Below the pieces are notes generated by a model. It saw nothing but the letters and a program-made list of their open reading frames with translations. It ran no database searches and was not told the origin of the DNA. Positions 26,493 to 36,267 of a stretch of DNA of 64,000 nt are shown in pieces (the stretch's first letter is position 1; each line of letters begins with the position of its first letter). Source of the DNA: Flavobacterium sp. GT3R68 (lineage in GTDB: Bacteria > Bacteroidota > Bacteroidia > Flavobacteriales > Flavobacteriaceae); assembly GCF_007109225.1 (NCBI RefSeq), contig NZ_VJZK01000002.1, forward strand, positions 310,001-374,000. Reading direction: 5' to 3'. A program made the translations under genes and the position numbers.

Positions 26493-28466
26493 CTATTTGT
26501 CCAGAATTTCAAAAGTGGAGTTCATACTGATAAATTCAGGCACAATTTCTTTCATCTTGGTAACTATCTTTTGGTTTTGAAAGGATTTTGCTATTGAAAT
26601 CAATTCATTTATTTCTATCTCCAATTCTACAAAATGATCACTGATTACTTCTGCAATCATTATCTTTTCATGATACGTAGGCAGTGCCTTTGAAGAATCA
26701 TTCAATAATTCCTCATATAATTTTTCGCCAGGACGCAATCCTACGATTTTAATAGAAATGTCTTTATCAGGGATAAGTCCGGCCAATCGAATCATTTTTT
26801 TAGCCAGATCAATTATTTTTACAGGTTTACCCATATCAAAAATATAGATTTCGCCTCCATTACCCATCGCCCCTGCTTCCAATACCAATTGACAAGCTTC
26901 AGGAATGGTCATAAAATATCGGATAATTTCGGGATGCGTAATGGTAATTGGTCCTCCACTTGCAATTTGTTGCGTAAACAATGGCACCACTGAACCATTT
27001 GATCCCAATACGTTGCCAAAACGTGTTGTGATAAACTTGGTCGTTTTACGGTCATTATTTTGAAAATTATAAAATAGTGATTGCACATATTTTTCAGCTA
27101 TTCTTTTGCTGGCTCCCATAACGTTACTGGGATTCACGGCTTTGTCTGTGGAAACCATCACAAATTTATCAACATTATATTTTTTTGCTAAATCGGCCAG
27201 ATTTTTGGTTCCAAGTACATTCGTAAAAACGGCCTGGGCGGGATTCTCCTCCATTAAAGGCACATGCTTATAGGCCGCGGCATGATAAACGATATGGGGC
27301 TGATGCTGTTTAAAAATTTCTTCCATAACGCCATAATTCCTAATGTCTGCAATAATCGAGCATATTTTAGCGGTAATGTCAGTCTTACTGAGTTCCAGAC
27401 TCAAATGATGGAGCGGTGTTTCGGCCTGGTCAAGCAGTATGATTTTTTCAGGATTAAATGATTTTACCTGCCAGACAATTTCACTTCCGATAGATCCTGC
27501 TGCTCCGGTAATTAGAATCGTTTTTGATTTAATCTGCGTTGAGATACTTTTGTTATCCAAAACAATCGGATTACGCTCCAGTAAATCCTGAATTTGAATA
27601 TTCTTAACCTTTTTTGAAATTTCATTCGGATCTTCCCAGTCGGTAACCGCGGGAAGAGTAAAAACTTTAAAATTATATTCAAGACATTCATCAACTATTG
27701 CCATTTTATCGGCTATGGTTAGACTTCTGTCGGCTAAAATCAAAGCCTCAACATTCATAGCACGCAACAGAACAGGAATTTTCTTTTTCTGATTCAGAAT
27801 AGGCAAATCGAGTATTGTTTTGGCGGAATTCTGACCGCTTCTATTTAGGAAACCTACCAATTTAAATCGCGTGGGAATTTCTGCTTGTAAAGCGTTTGCT
27901 ACAGAAATAGCATTGGCATCCGAACCGTAAATCACCGCTCTGATTAATCCTCCCTTACTCTTTTCCGCGGTATAAAACTCAAACATTTTCTTGACAAAAA
28001 TCCTAAATAAGAATAACAGCGAGAACGAAATCAGATAATTGACCACCAGTCCCGGGACAAGATATATCTTTTTTCCTATTAGGAAATATGCACTGTAGTT
28101 AAAAACGACTAAGGAAACAAAGGCAGAAGTGGTCGAGAACAGCAATTTTATACCATCTATAAAAGTGGAATGTCTGATGATTCCAGAGTAGGTCCTATAG
28201 ACCAAAAAGAAAATCATGTTAGCCAATACCACAATACCATAGCGTACCGGCACATCCAGTGTGTCGTAAAAAGACATTGTCAGATTAGAAATCAACAGAT
28301 AGGTAATGATGTTGGAGCAGATAACTATCACAACATCAATACAAAATATAATCCATCGCGGAAGATAATTTATTTTACTTAAACTTTTCTCCAAAATAGT
28401 TCTGGAAAGATTTTGGTTAAGCACTCTTTTTATATTTTCTATTAGCTTCGAATTCAATGACACCAA
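26493..28466 (-). CDS. Membrane nucleotide-sugar 4,6-dehydratase (PglF/WbpM/CapD-like)
   Basis: 657-aa inner-membrane enzyme predicted to convert UDP-GlcNAc to the 4-keto-6-deoxy sugar. Four to five N-terminal transmembrane helices lie within residues 30-165, then a CoA-binding-like Rossmann region, then the catalytic SDR with GAAGSIGSE and STDKAVNPSNVMGASKR, whose Met-x3-Lys replaces Tyr-x3-Lys as in PglF/WbpM. It should feed the aminotransferase and acetyltransferase encoded just upstream (28.6-30.3 kb). It has a separate promoter-like box at 28478. Confidence 0.93.
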   Translation of the reverse strand: MVSLNSKLIENIKRVLNQNLSRTILEKSLSKINYLPRWIIFCIDVVIVICSNIITYLLISNLTMSFYDTLDVPVRYGIVVLANMIFFLVYRTYSGIIRHSTFIDGIKLLFSTTSAFVSLVVFNYSAYFLIGKKIYLVPGLVVNYLISFSLLFLFRIFVKKMFEFYTAEKSKGGLIRAVIYGSDANAISVANALQAEIPTRFKLVGFLNRSGQNSAKTILDLPILNQKKKIPVLLRAMNVEALILADRSLTIADKMAIVDECLEYNFKVFTLPAVTDWEDPNEISKKVKNIQIQDLLERNPIVLDNKSISTQIKSKTILITGAAGSIGSEIVWQVKSFNPEKIILLDQAETPLHHLSLELSKTDITAKICSIIADIRNYGVMEEIFKQHQPHIVYHAAAYKHVPLMEENPAQAVFTNVLGTKNLADLAKKYNVDKFVMVSTDKAVNPSNVMGASKRIAEKYVQSLFYNFQNNDRKTTKFITTRFGNVLGSNGSVVPLFTQQIASGGPITITHPEIIRYFMTIPEACQLVLEAGAMGNGGEIYIFDMGKPVKIIDLAKKMIRLAGLIPDKDISIKIVGLRPGEKLYEELLNDSSKALPTYHEKIMIAEVISDHFVELEIEINELISIAKSFQNQKIVTKMKEIVPEFISMNSTFEILDK

Positions 28467-28477
28467 GTTTTATTGAA

Positions 28478-28485
28478 CAAATTTA
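28478..28485 (-). promoter_or_regulatory. Putative -7 promoter box of the pglF-like gene
   Basis: Minus-strand TAAATTTG matches TAnnTTTG, 12 bases from the ATG region, with a TTG on the minus strand at 28509-28507 (21-base spacing) as a possible -33 element. It falls in the 96-bp gap after the aminotransferase gene. Confidence 0.45.
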
Positions 28486-28562
28486 TACAAATGCAATCCA
28501 AAATCACAATTTTATCAAAAAATAGCACTCTTTATAACAAAATTTATCAAATTTGAGTCTAT

Positions 28563-29705
28563 TTACTTATTAAAAAACAAGTCAAATGTTTGTTTAATAC
28601 GCTCTCTCTCAATATCTGTAATATTGGACCCGGATGGAAGACAGAGCCCGTCTTCAAACAGACTCTCTGCGACATGCTTTCCATAATATGGATATTTTTC
28701 AAAGATAGGTTGTAAATGCATCGGCTTCCATAAGGGACGGCTTTCTATATTTTGCTGCTCCAACGCAAGTCGCAAATCTTCTCTTGTTCTACCATTCAAT
28801 TTTTCAGGCTGCATTACAATGGCCGATAACCAATGATTGGACTTATAATCAGAGTTCGGCTCGGTGAATACGGTAACGCCCTCGATAGCCGCAAAATAAT
28901 CTTTATAAAACTGATTCATCGCTCCCCGCAGCGCTACATGTTTATCCAGCACTTCCATTTGACCCCGGCCAATTCCAGCGCAAATATTGCTCATTCGATA
29001 ATTGTACCCTATCTCACTATGCTGGTAATGAGGCGCATTGTCTCTGGATTGTGTGGCAAAAAACACCCCTTTTTCTTTTAATTCTTTGGTTTTAGTCACC
29101 AGGGCACCACCTCCTGATGTGGTAATAATTTTATTTCCGTTGAACGAAAGGATTCCAAAATCCCCAAAAGTTCCACACTTACGTCCTTTAAAAGTACTTC
29201 CTAATGCTTCGGCACTATCTTCAATTACAGGAATCTGATATTTATTAGCTACGAATTGAATGGCGTCGACATCAAAAGGCATTCCATATAAATGGACCGC
29301 GATGATAGCTTTAGGTTTCTTCCCTTTTGCTAGTCTGTCAATGATAGCGTCTTCCAGCGCTTTTGGACACATGTTCCAGGTTTCGCTTTCACTATCAATA
29401 AAAACCGGTATTGCCCCCTGATATAAAATCGGGTTGGCCGAAGCCGAAAAGGTCATGCTTTGGCAAATAACCTCATCGTTTTCTTTGACACCAAGTAAAA
29501 CTAGTGCCAGATGTATGGCGGCGGTACCGGAACTCAAAGCGCCCACGTGGATTTCGTGGTCCAGGTATTTTTCTAAATCGAGTTCAAAACCGTTGACATT
29601 TGGTCCTAAAGGTGCAATCCAGTTCGTATCAAATGCTTCTTGTACATAAAGTAGTTCTTTTCCACCCATATGAGGTGAAGACAGCCAGATTTTCGAATTA
29701 TTCAT
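28563..29705 (-). CDS. UDP-4-amino-sugar aminotransferase (PglE-like, DegT family)
   Basis: 380-aa PLP-dependent DegT/DnrJ/EryC1 aminotransferase. SSGTAAIHLAL at 58-68 binds phosphate, IEDSAEALGS at 161-170 holds the PLP-binding Asp, and the Schiff-base Lys192 is in SFNGNKIITTSGGG. Based on its neighbours it aminates the 4-keto product of the PglF-like enzyme to UDP-4-amino-4,6-dideoxy-GlcNAc. It overlaps the acetyltransferase gene by eight bases. The closest functional type is PglE/PseC-like; PglE is favoured by the pglD and pglC neighbours. Confidence 0.9.
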   Translation of the reverse strand: MNNSKIWLSSPHMGGKELLYVQEAFDTNWIAPLGPNVNGFELDLEKYLDHEIHVGALSSGTAAIHLALVLLGVKENDEVICQSMTFSASANPILYQGAIPVFIDSESETWNMCPKALEDAIIDRLAKGKKPKAIIAVHLYGMPFDVDAIQFVANKYQIPVIEDSAEALGSTFKGRKCGTFGDFGILSFNGNKIITTSGGGALVTKTKELKEKGVFFATQSRDNAPHYQHSEIGYNYRMSNICAGIGRGQMEVLDKHVALRGAMNQFYKDYFAAIEGVTVFTEPNSDYKSNHWLSAIVMQPEKLNGRTREDLRLALEQQNIESRPLWKPMHLQPIFEKYPYYGKHVAESLFEDGLCLPSGSNITDIERERIKQTFDLFFNK

Positions 29706-30324
29706 TTGATTTGTTTTCTTTGTATTTTATTATTTTCCCTGGATTGCCTACAACAACAGCGTAATCCGGAACATCTTCAATTACTACTGTTCCTGCACCT
29801 ATGACAGCCCATTTCCCAATTTTAATTCCCTGAATGACAGAAGCCCCGATTCCGATATGGGTTCCCTTTTCAACAATTATATCGCCTGCCATAGCAACAT
29901 TGGGAGAAATATGGACGAAATCATGAATCTCGCAGTCATGTTCAATGACAGCTCCCGAATTAATAATACAATGTGCTCCAATTGTTGTTGCCGCATTGAT
30001 TATTACGCCCGCCATCACAACCGTTCCCTCCCCTATTTCTGAATATGGGGAAACAATGGCCGAAGGATGAATGGCAGATAGAAAGGTCGTATTTACTTTT
30101 TTTACAATTTTTTTCCGGATGAGATTATCGCCGATAGAGATAATCATACTTTTATCTAAAAAATCCTTGCAGTCCATTGTGTGCACAATGGGTATATTGA
30201 AGATGGAATTTTCTCTGGGATTATCATCCAAAATAGCCTCAATTTGCTGATTGTTCGACTGTAAAATATCGATAATTACTTTGCAGTGCCCGCTGGCACC
30301 GTATAGATAAATTTTATTTTCCAT
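29698..30324 (-). CDS. Sugar N-acetyltransferase (PglD/NeuD-like)
   Basis: 208-aa two-domain acetyltransferase. An N-terminal Rossmann-like UDP-sugar-binding domain (IYLYGASGHCKVIIDIL, 5-21) is followed by left-handed beta-helix coils. The catalytic His of PglD fits GAVIEHDCEIHDFVHISPNV. The C-terminus is the usual VIEDVPDYAVVVGNPGKIIKY. It likely acetylates the 4-amino group, giving UDP-di-N-acetylbacillosamine. It overlaps the initiating transferase gene by 11 bases, tying the pathway to its use. Confidence 0.92.
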   Translation of the reverse strand: MENKIYLYGASGHCKVIIDILQSNNQQIEAILDDNPRENSIFNIPIVHTMDCKDFLDKSMIISIGDNLIRKKIVKKVNTTFLSAIHPSAIVSPYSEIGEGTVVMAGVIINAATTIGAHCIINSGAVIEHDCEIHDFVHISPNVAMAGDIIVEKGTHIGIGASVIQGIKIGKWAVIGAGTVVIEDVPDYAVVVGNPGKIIKYKENKSNE

Positions 30325-30916
30325 TAAATGGCTCTATTGTAGCAGCATCGGCCGCATTAATTCCTTCTCTTTTAATTACTTTTTGAACGGTCTTCCATAA
30401 AATTTTCATATCCAAAGCAAATGAAATATGATCTACATACCAAACATCCAATTCAAATTTTTTATCCCAGCTTATGGCGTTACGCCCATTGACTTGAGCC
30501 CAGCCGGTAATACCTGGTTTAACTTCGTGCCTTCGGTTTTGAAAACCGGAATACAGATGCAGGTAATGTACCAGTAATGGCCGAGGTCCTATTAAACTCA
30601 TACTGCCCATTAAAACATTCCATAACTGGGGAAGTTCATCGAGAGAAGTTTTTCGGACGAAAGTCCCCACTTTTGTTAAGCGTTCTTTGTCAGATAACAG
30701 ATTACCTTGCGAATCTTTTTTATCGTTCATCGTTTTGAATTTCACAATCCTAAAAATATTCCCGTTTTTACCGGGACGCGATTGAAAGAAAAAAGGATAT
30801 CCCTGATTAGCAACAAAAAGACAGATGGTGACCATTATAAAAATTGGGCTCAATACCAGTAACCCCAGTAAACTGGAGCAGAAATCGAAAATTCTTTTTA
30901 TATAGTGTTGGTACAT
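30314..30916 (-). CDS. Initiating phosphoglycosyl transferase (PglC/WcaJ family)
   Basis: 200-aa monotopic phosphoglycosyl transferase that loads the first sugar-1-phosphate on undecaprenyl phosphate. A single N-terminal re-entrant hydrophobic helix (about 12-38) comes first. The core motif KFKTMND and the Asp-Glu catalytic dyad in [14 protein letters not shown] are followed by [10 protein letters not shown] and [12 protein letters not shown]. Its short length without extra transmembrane helices matches PglC. With the pgl-type genes beside it, the first sugar of the repeat unit is probably diNAcBac or a related amino sugar. Confidence 0.95.
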   Translation of the reverse strand: MYQHYIKRIFDFCSSLLGLLVLSPIFIMVTICLFVANQGYPFFFQSRPGKNGNIFRIVKFKTMNDKKDSQGNLLSDKERLTKVGTFVRKTSLDELPQLWNVLMGSMSLIGPRPLLVHYLHLYSGFQNRRHEVKPGITGWAQVNGRNAISWDKKFELDVWYVDHISFALDMKILWKTVQKVIKREGINAADAATIEPFNGK

Positions 30917-30926
30917 CCGTTAAAAT

Positions 30927-32078
30927 TTAAGCGTCAAATTTACGATATTCCAGCAATAAAGCTTCCCATACCAACTTTTGTTCATAACGCGAAATTATCA
31001 GATTACGGGATTGCTGTTGCAGATGATTTCTGAGGTCAGTGTCTTGCAATAATTTTTGCATCGCATCCTGCACCGCCTTTGAATCTTTGGCCGGTATGAT
31101 AATTCCATTTAGATTATCGATAACAATTTCATTGCAACCATTGATATCCGTTACTATAGCAGGCAAGCCCATCGCTCCGGCCTGAAGGACTACATTGGGA
31201 AACCCCTCGCGGTAACTCGGAAACACCAGAACATCGGCAATAGCCAAATACGGACGTATATCATTCTGAAAACCTACCGATATAATATTTTTATGTTGTT
31301 TTATTTCCTGTAAGGTATCCGCATCCAAAGGATCCAAATCATTTTCGAACGGTCCGACCAATAGTAACTTTACATCATCATGGTTTGCATTCAATTTTTT
31401 AAATGCAGTCACAAGTTCATTCATTCCTTTGTCACTGACCAAACGGCCAACAAAAATAAAGACAAAATCCCCGGTATTTATCCCTAACCCGTGTTTTAAC
31501 ATTGTATTGACTTCCGCACTATATAAATTAGGGTCAAAATAATTGCTGTCAATACCGTTTACATTGCCGTTGGCCAATACGTTCAATGGTTTAGCAGTGA
31601 TTTTATACCGTACTAAATCGTGCTTTACGCCTTCGCCTTCCGGGTAAACATTGGTAGCAAAATGACATAATAATTTATCCATTCTGATTAGTATTTTTTG
31701 AAGCATTCCGGTTTTTGACGGAAAAATCAAACCGGTAAAAGTGTGCATTCGGACCGGAACGCCGGCAAAATAAGCCGCGGTCATACTGAGTAATCCGGCT
31801 TTTGGCGTGATGGAATGAACAATAAATGGCTTCTCTTTTTTAAATAACCGATACAATTTCCACAAGGAAATGATATCCTTTACCGGACTAATCGCGCGCT
31901 GCATCTGAAGATTTACCGTGCGGACTCCTTCGCGCAAAGCGACCTCATCCAAATGATGATCGGCACCCGAAACCGCTATCACTTCATAATTTTGTTTCAA
32001 AAATGCCAATTGGCCTTTGAGTAAAAAATTCAGAGACATAGCGATAGTGGAGGTCCGAATGATTTTTTTTTTATTCAT
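30927..32078 (-). CDS. Glycosyltransferase family 4 (PglA-like position)
   Basis: 383-aa GT-B enzyme. The donor domain starts FIFVGRLVSDKGMNELV and has the signature SYREGFPNVVLQAGAMGLP. I chose the ATG at 32078 (MNKKKIIRTS); it overlaps the upstream acyltransferase end by eight bases, while the longer frame overlaps more and adds nothing family-like. Next to PglC it probably adds the second sugar, as PglA does in Campylobacter, but the sugar is not known. Confidence 0.88.
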   Translation of the reverse strand: MNKKKIIRTSTIAMSLNFLLKGQLAFLKQNYEVIAVSGADHHLDEVALREGVRTVNLQMQRAISPVKDIISLWKLYRLFKKEKPFIVHSITPKAGLLSMTAAYFAGVPVRMHTFTGLIFPSKTGMLQKILIRMDKLLCHFATNVYPEGEGVKHDLVRYKITAKPLNVLANGNVNGIDSNYFDPNLYSAEVNTMLKHGLGINTGDFVFIFVGRLVSDKGMNELVTAFKKLNANHDDVKLLLVGPFENDLDPLDADTLQEIKQHKNIISVGFQNDIRPYLAIADVLVFPSYREGFPNVVLQAGAMGLPAIVTDINGCNEIVIDNLNGIIIPAKDSKAVQDAMQKLLQDTDLRNHLQQQSRNLIISRYEQKLVWEALLLEYRKFDA

Positions 32079-33192
32079 TATAACTGAACTTTGAAGAAGC
32101 ACTTTTTATAACAGCAAACTTCGATTTTATTTTTATAAATGGCTTTTCAAAATAATTATAAGAAAAGTAGGCAATAAGAATTGTAGAAACAAAAACACTA
32201 CTGTAGACCAATGCATATTTTAATGGTGATATGATGGTACTATTTTTCAAAAGCATCCCACAATAAAAAATTATCAATGGATGGTAAACATACACCCCAT
32301 AAGAAATTTTCCCAAAGAAGTCAAAAAAGGAACTGTTCAAATTCAACAATCTATTTTTTACATTGATCTGACCAACAATTATCGTTAAGGTCACAATAGA
32401 TATTATAAATGTATCCACAATAGCATTCAAATGGTATTTATTAATTATCAATAGCCCTAAAATTGACAATGCGATAAACTGAGCATACTTATTATCAAAT
32501 ATTTTTAGGAAAAGCTTATTCTTGTTAAGATACAGAATTGCTCCTAACCCTCCAATCATCATACAATCAAATCTATTCACAACAGAAAACACAGCACTGT
32601 TAGAGAAAGGATACAGATACCATAAAACGAGCCTTAGTAGATTTTGGAGAATAATAAAAATCAAAATAATCAGTGTTATATTTTTTTGAACTTTCTTTAT
32701 TAGCCACGGCCAGAAAGAATAAAATTGTTCTTCAACACCGATTGACCAAAAGTGATCTAAAAAAGGGATTGCAAACTGAAAAATGAAAGGAATATTTGCC
32801 GTAAAAAACAGATAGAAAATCAAACTATAAAAGGAAACTAATTCGTCTTTAAAAAAATACAACGTTAGCAGCACTGCAAACAAATATAAATAATAAAGAG
32901 GCCATATTCTGAGGATTCTCCTGATATAAAATTTCTTTATGTCTATTTGGTGTTTTTCTTTTTCTATTTGTAACAAATAGGTGATTAAAAATCCACTTAA
33001 AACAAAAAATATCGTTACTCCATATTCAGCTAATCTGTAACCTTGGGGACTTCCGTCTCTCCCTTCACCTAATATGTAAGCGTTTAGATTAAAAGTACCT
33101 AAGGCTAAAGTAGTATGCGAAAACACAACAGCTAAGGAAGCAATTGCCCGTAATCCGTTTAATCCGGGAAGAAATAATGGTTTATCTTTCAT
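32071..33192 (-). CDS. Membrane acyltransferase family 3 (OafA-like)
   Basis: 373-aa polytopic acyltransferase with about ten transmembrane helices that O-acylates a glycan on the periplasmic side. GLNGLRAIASLAVVFSHTT holds the conserved Arg and His of the family (residues about 10-28), and ITIFFVLSGFLITYL-type text follows at about 54-70. SIGVEEQFYSFWPWL is the conserved E-Q-F-Y motif. No SGNH domain is fused. It lies among transferase genes, so acetylation of the repeat unit is likely. Confidence 0.92.
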   Translation of the reverse strand: MKDKPLFLPGLNGLRAIASLAVVFSHTTLALGTFNLNAYILGEGRDGSPQGYRLAEYGVTIFFVLSGFLITYLLQIEKEKHQIDIKKFYIRRILRIWPLYYLYLFAVLLTLYFFKDELVSFYSLIFYLFFTANIPFIFQFAIPFLDHFWSIGVEEQFYSFWPWLIKKVQKNITLIILIFIILQNLLRLVLWYLYPFSNSAVFSVVNRFDCMMIGGLGAILYLNKNKLFLKIFDNKYAQFIALSILGLLIINKYHLNAIVDTFIISIVTLTIIVGQINVKNRLLNLNSSFFDFFGKISYGVYVYHPLIIFYCGMLLKNSTIISPLKYALVYSSVFVSTILIAYFSYNYFEKPFIKIKSKFAVIKSASSKFSYNE

Positions 33193-33195
33193 TTT

Positions 33196-34281
33196 TTATG
33201 TAAATGAATTATATAATTTTATATGTTGTTCTATCATTTTATGAATGTCATATTCAGAAGCTCGTTGCTGACAAGCCTCTGCAACAGAATGATAATGGTT
33301 GGGGTTTGCAAGCAGAAGTGAAATTTCCTCCGCAAGTTGTTTTGCATTTCCTGCCGGAAAAAGTATACCGGCCCCATTTACTATTTCCTTCAGCCCGGGA
33401 ACATTTGATGCTATAAAGGGTTTCCCGGACGCCATTCCTTCGATGCTGGATAATGATAACCCTTCATATTTGGATGAAAGCACTACTATATCTGCCATTT
33501 TTAACAACTGTGGCACATCCATTCTCAATCCCAAAAACACTACTCTTTTTTCCAAACCTAACTTCGCCACCAGTGTTTCAGCATCCTTTTTCATAATTCC
33601 GTCGCCAATCAAAATCAATTTCACATTATCTGGAAGCAAAGCTAAAGCATAAATCAACGTGGCCTGGTCTTTAGGCTCCTGGAAAGAGGAAACCTGTATT
33701 ACTATTTTGGCATCGTTTTCCGGTAAAAAAAATATCTTCGGCAATGCCTCGGCGTTTCTTACTTTACTGATGTTAACCCCATTTGCTATCACTTCAAATT
33801 TTTGAGGAGGCATTTGGGTATGATTGACCTGTACTGCCAATACTTCGGGAGTGATACAGATAATTTTGTCATATCTCCGATAAAAAAACTTGTCAATTAA
33901 ACGCACTAAAACATTATTTTCAATTCTTCTGTTCGATGTGCTGTGCTCGGTAAAAATCAATTTAACTTTTGAAAATGAGATTATTTTAGCGAGTGCAACC
34001 CAGTATTGTGCCGGAAACAAATGCACGTGAATCAGATCGTATTGCTTTAAATAGGGAATTATTTTAAAAATATTCAGCGGATTGTATACTGAATCCGTTC
34101 CTAAAGAATAAATAGTACAGCAATCAAGTGCTTTTAATTCGGCCATAAATGGAACATTACTGCCATTTAATACCAAAAGATCCATATGAATGCCTCTTTC
34201 ATTGTAAATCGGAAGAGTTTCTAAAAGAAGTTTTTCGGCTCCCCCAGTGGCTAAACTATTGATTACTTGCAGTATTTTCAC
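33196..34281 (-). CDS. Glycosyltransferase family 4
   Basis: 361-aa GT-B enzyme starting MKILQVINSLATGGAEKLL (glycine loop GGAE at 13-16). The donor domain has VIQVSSFQEPKDQATLI and the signature SSKYEGLSLSSIEGMASGKP. It ends close to the next gene with four bases between, inside the long cluster. Substrates are unknown. Confidence 0.9.
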   Translation of the reverse strand: MKILQVINSLATGGAEKLLLETLPIYNERGIHMDLLVLNGSNVPFMAELKALDCCTIYSLGTDSVYNPLNIFKIIPYLKQYDLIHVHLFPAQYWVALAKIISFSKVKLIFTEHSTSNRRIENNVLVRLIDKFFYRRYDKIICITPEVLAVQVNHTQMPPQKFEVIANGVNISKVRNAEALPKIFFLPENDAKIVIQVSSFQEPKDQATLIYALALLPDNVKLILIGDGIMKKDAETLVAKLGLEKRVVFLGLRMDVPQLLKMADIVVLSSKYEGLSLSSIEGMASGKPFIASNVPGLKEIVNGAGILFPAGNAKQLAEEISLLLANPNHYHSVAEACQQRASEYDIHKMIEQHIKLYNSFT

Positions 34282-34291
34282 GTTGCTCGAG

Positions 34292-35170
34292 TTATTTTCT
34301 GGTTTTAAAACGGACGTATAAGTTCAACAATAACCCCGCAGGTAAAGCTAAAAGTACCACTTCCGGTTTTTGGGTTTGTTTTAGCAATGAAAAGTCTTTA
34401 ACAAATAAAGCAGATGAAACTAAATGTATCGCATTTTTGAATTGTTCTTTAAATGTATTGCCGTATTGTATTCGGCTAAGTCTTGAAAAAGCAAAGCCGC
34501 GCGGATTTTTGCGATACTGCCGAAAAATATTCAAAGTGGAACCATCAGGTTGGTATTCTACAATGCAGAACACTTCATTTACCGGTTTCAAATCATAAGC
34601 CTGATCGATCAGAAGGCATTTGTAATCCAGAGGCACGAATTTTTCACCCCGAAATTCTGGATATGCAGGATATTTTTTAACCACATCCGTTCTGTAGACT
34701 AACTTTTTATCTCCCTGGACGCCATATTTGGTATACAATTCATTCAGTTTACAATGGGTCAGCTGGGATGGAATTTTAGTCCCAATAATATTTCCGTTTT
34801 TATCAGCATCCAAACCAATGATTCCGGCATATTCCTGGGATAAATCCTGTGTTTCTTTTACAATAGTTTCTACAGCATTGTCAGGCATAAAGTCGTCTGA
34901 ATCAATACAGACATTAAATTCCGTTTTTATCAATTCATACGCTTTGTTGTGACCCGTATGCATTCCGCCATTTTCTTTATAACAATATTGGATTTCTATT
35001 TTAGACTCATTGATCCAGGACTGAACTAACTCACGGGTATTATCAGTCGAACCATCATCAATAATCAACCATATAAAATTCGTACTAGTCTGACGGAGCA
35101 AACTTTCATATACTTGATTCAGACAGTAGGCTCTGTTATAAGTTGGCGTAAATACAGTCAGTGTTTTCAT
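34292..35170 (-). CDS. Glycosyltransferase family 2
   Basis: 292-aa GT2 enzyme. LTVFTPTYNRAYCLNQVYES opens it, IIDDGSTDNT is at 36-45, and the metal site CIDSDDFMPDNA at about 88-99. GEKFVPLDYKCLLIDQAYDL resembles the acceptor region of amylovoran/colanic-type GT2 enzymes. It ends 11 bases before the downstream GT4 and starts one base after the polymerase gene stop. Confidence 0.9.
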   Translation of the reverse strand: MKTLTVFTPTYNRAYCLNQVYESLLRQTSTNFIWLIIDDGSTDNTRELVQSWINESKIEIQYCYKENGGMHTGHNKAYELIKTEFNVCIDSDDFMPDNAVETIVKETQDLSQEYAGIIGLDADKNGNIIGTKIPSQLTHCKLNELYTKYGVQGDKKLVYRTDVVKKYPAYPEFRGEKFVPLDYKCLLIDQAYDLKPVNEVFCIVEYQPDGSTLNIFRQYRKNPRGFAFSRLSRIQYGNTFKEQFKNAIHLVSSALFVKDFSLLKQTQKPEVVLLALPAGLLLNLYVRFKTRK

Positions 35171-35171
35171 A

Positions 35172-36266
35172 TTAGGCCAGAATTACATTCATAAGATAAG
35201 TAAAAGTAAAATAAGCAATCAACACATAACCAATAACCTGATGTTGTTTGAGGAAAAAACGTTGTTTCAGGAAAGGGTAAATAATTACAAGGGCCAACAT
35301 AAACCAGGACAGGTATGCAAAGCGGTTGGAGAAATTAGCCCGGATGACTAAAATCCAAAAAGCATTGACAATTAAATAAATATTTAATAAATGGTGGTAT
35401 AACTTATCTTTAAAACCTTTTTTTATCACAAAATAATAACCCGCAAATACACCTGTAGCACTATAAATCAAGAAATCCCAGCGGAAGCCTGTACTGCTAA
35501 AATCATCCTCATTTATATTTCCTTCGGTTAAATAACTCATTCGATCATCTCCAAAGCCCAAACCCGCAAAAAAGTTTTCCCAAAAACCACCCAAAGCTAA
35601 TGAAAGTGGTATGGCTGCCAACCAGACATAAAAATACTTTTTGGGATTATTTTGGACCAAGGTTAATCCATATGCTACAGTTGGCAGTAGTATGGATTTG
35701 TGCACAGCACATGCCAATAATAAAAAAAAGATCATTACCGCCTTTCGTTCGGTAAACACTAATGCTATGATAAACAGTGAAGTTGCCATCCCGTTTCTTA
35801 TTCCGTTGGTTCCATATGCCCAAAAGGAAAAAGAACCTACCAGCAACAGAAAGGCATAAAACCAATAGTCTGCAAACCATTTTTTGGACAAATACCACAA
35901 CGGTAAGACATATATAGCGGCGCAAAGAAGAAAAAATGTACCCGCTGTCATTACATACGAACACGCTTTCATGAATAGATGAAATGCAACATCATCTTTG
36001 GCTATGATCGGGTTACCTTCCTGATAGCTTTCAAAATACATATTATAAGTACCCATATCCCCAAAATAGAAACCACTTACCGGCCTCAAACCCATATACA
36101 GTATTACAAAAAGCAATATAATTTTTCCTGTAAACTGAAGATATGATTTATTTTTACGCTCATCTATCCCAAGTAATTGTGTATGCAGGACTGTTAATAA
36201 TACCACCATAAACAACATATTATAGTATATTAGAGTATAGTTCTCTGAAGGGATCCAATCAAACAT
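35172..36266 (-). CDS. wzy: EpsG-family polysaccharide polymerase (Wzy)
   Basis: 364-aa inner-membrane protein with about ten to twelve transmembrane helices, fitting the EpsG/Wzy polymerase group. After the first helices it has YMGLRPVSGFYFGDMGTY, the usual EpsG motif of an Arg-x-x-x-G region followed by GD-x-x-x-Y before a periplasmic loop. It is the only polymerase candidate in the window, positioned near wzx and initiating transferase genes, so it should polymerise the lipid-linked repeat. Confidence 0.85.
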   Translation of the reverse strand: MFDWIPSENYTLIYYNMLFMVVLLTVLHTQLLGIDERKNKSYLQFTGKIILLFVILYMGLRPVSGFYFGDMGTYNMYFESYQEGNPIIAKDDVAFHLFMKACSYVMTAGTFFLLCAAIYVLPLWYLSKKWFADYWFYAFLLLVGSFSFWAYGTNGIRNGMATSLFIIALVFTERKAVMIFFLLLACAVHKSILLPTVAYGLTLVQNNPKKYFYVWLAAIPLSLALGGFWENFFAGLGFGDDRMSYLTEGNINEDDFSSTGFRWDFLIYSATGVFAGYYFVIKKGFKDKLYHHLLNIYLIVNAFWILVIRANFSNRFAYLSWFMLALVIIYPFLKQRFFLKQHQVIGYVLIAYFTFTYLMNVILA

Positions 36267-36267
36267 A

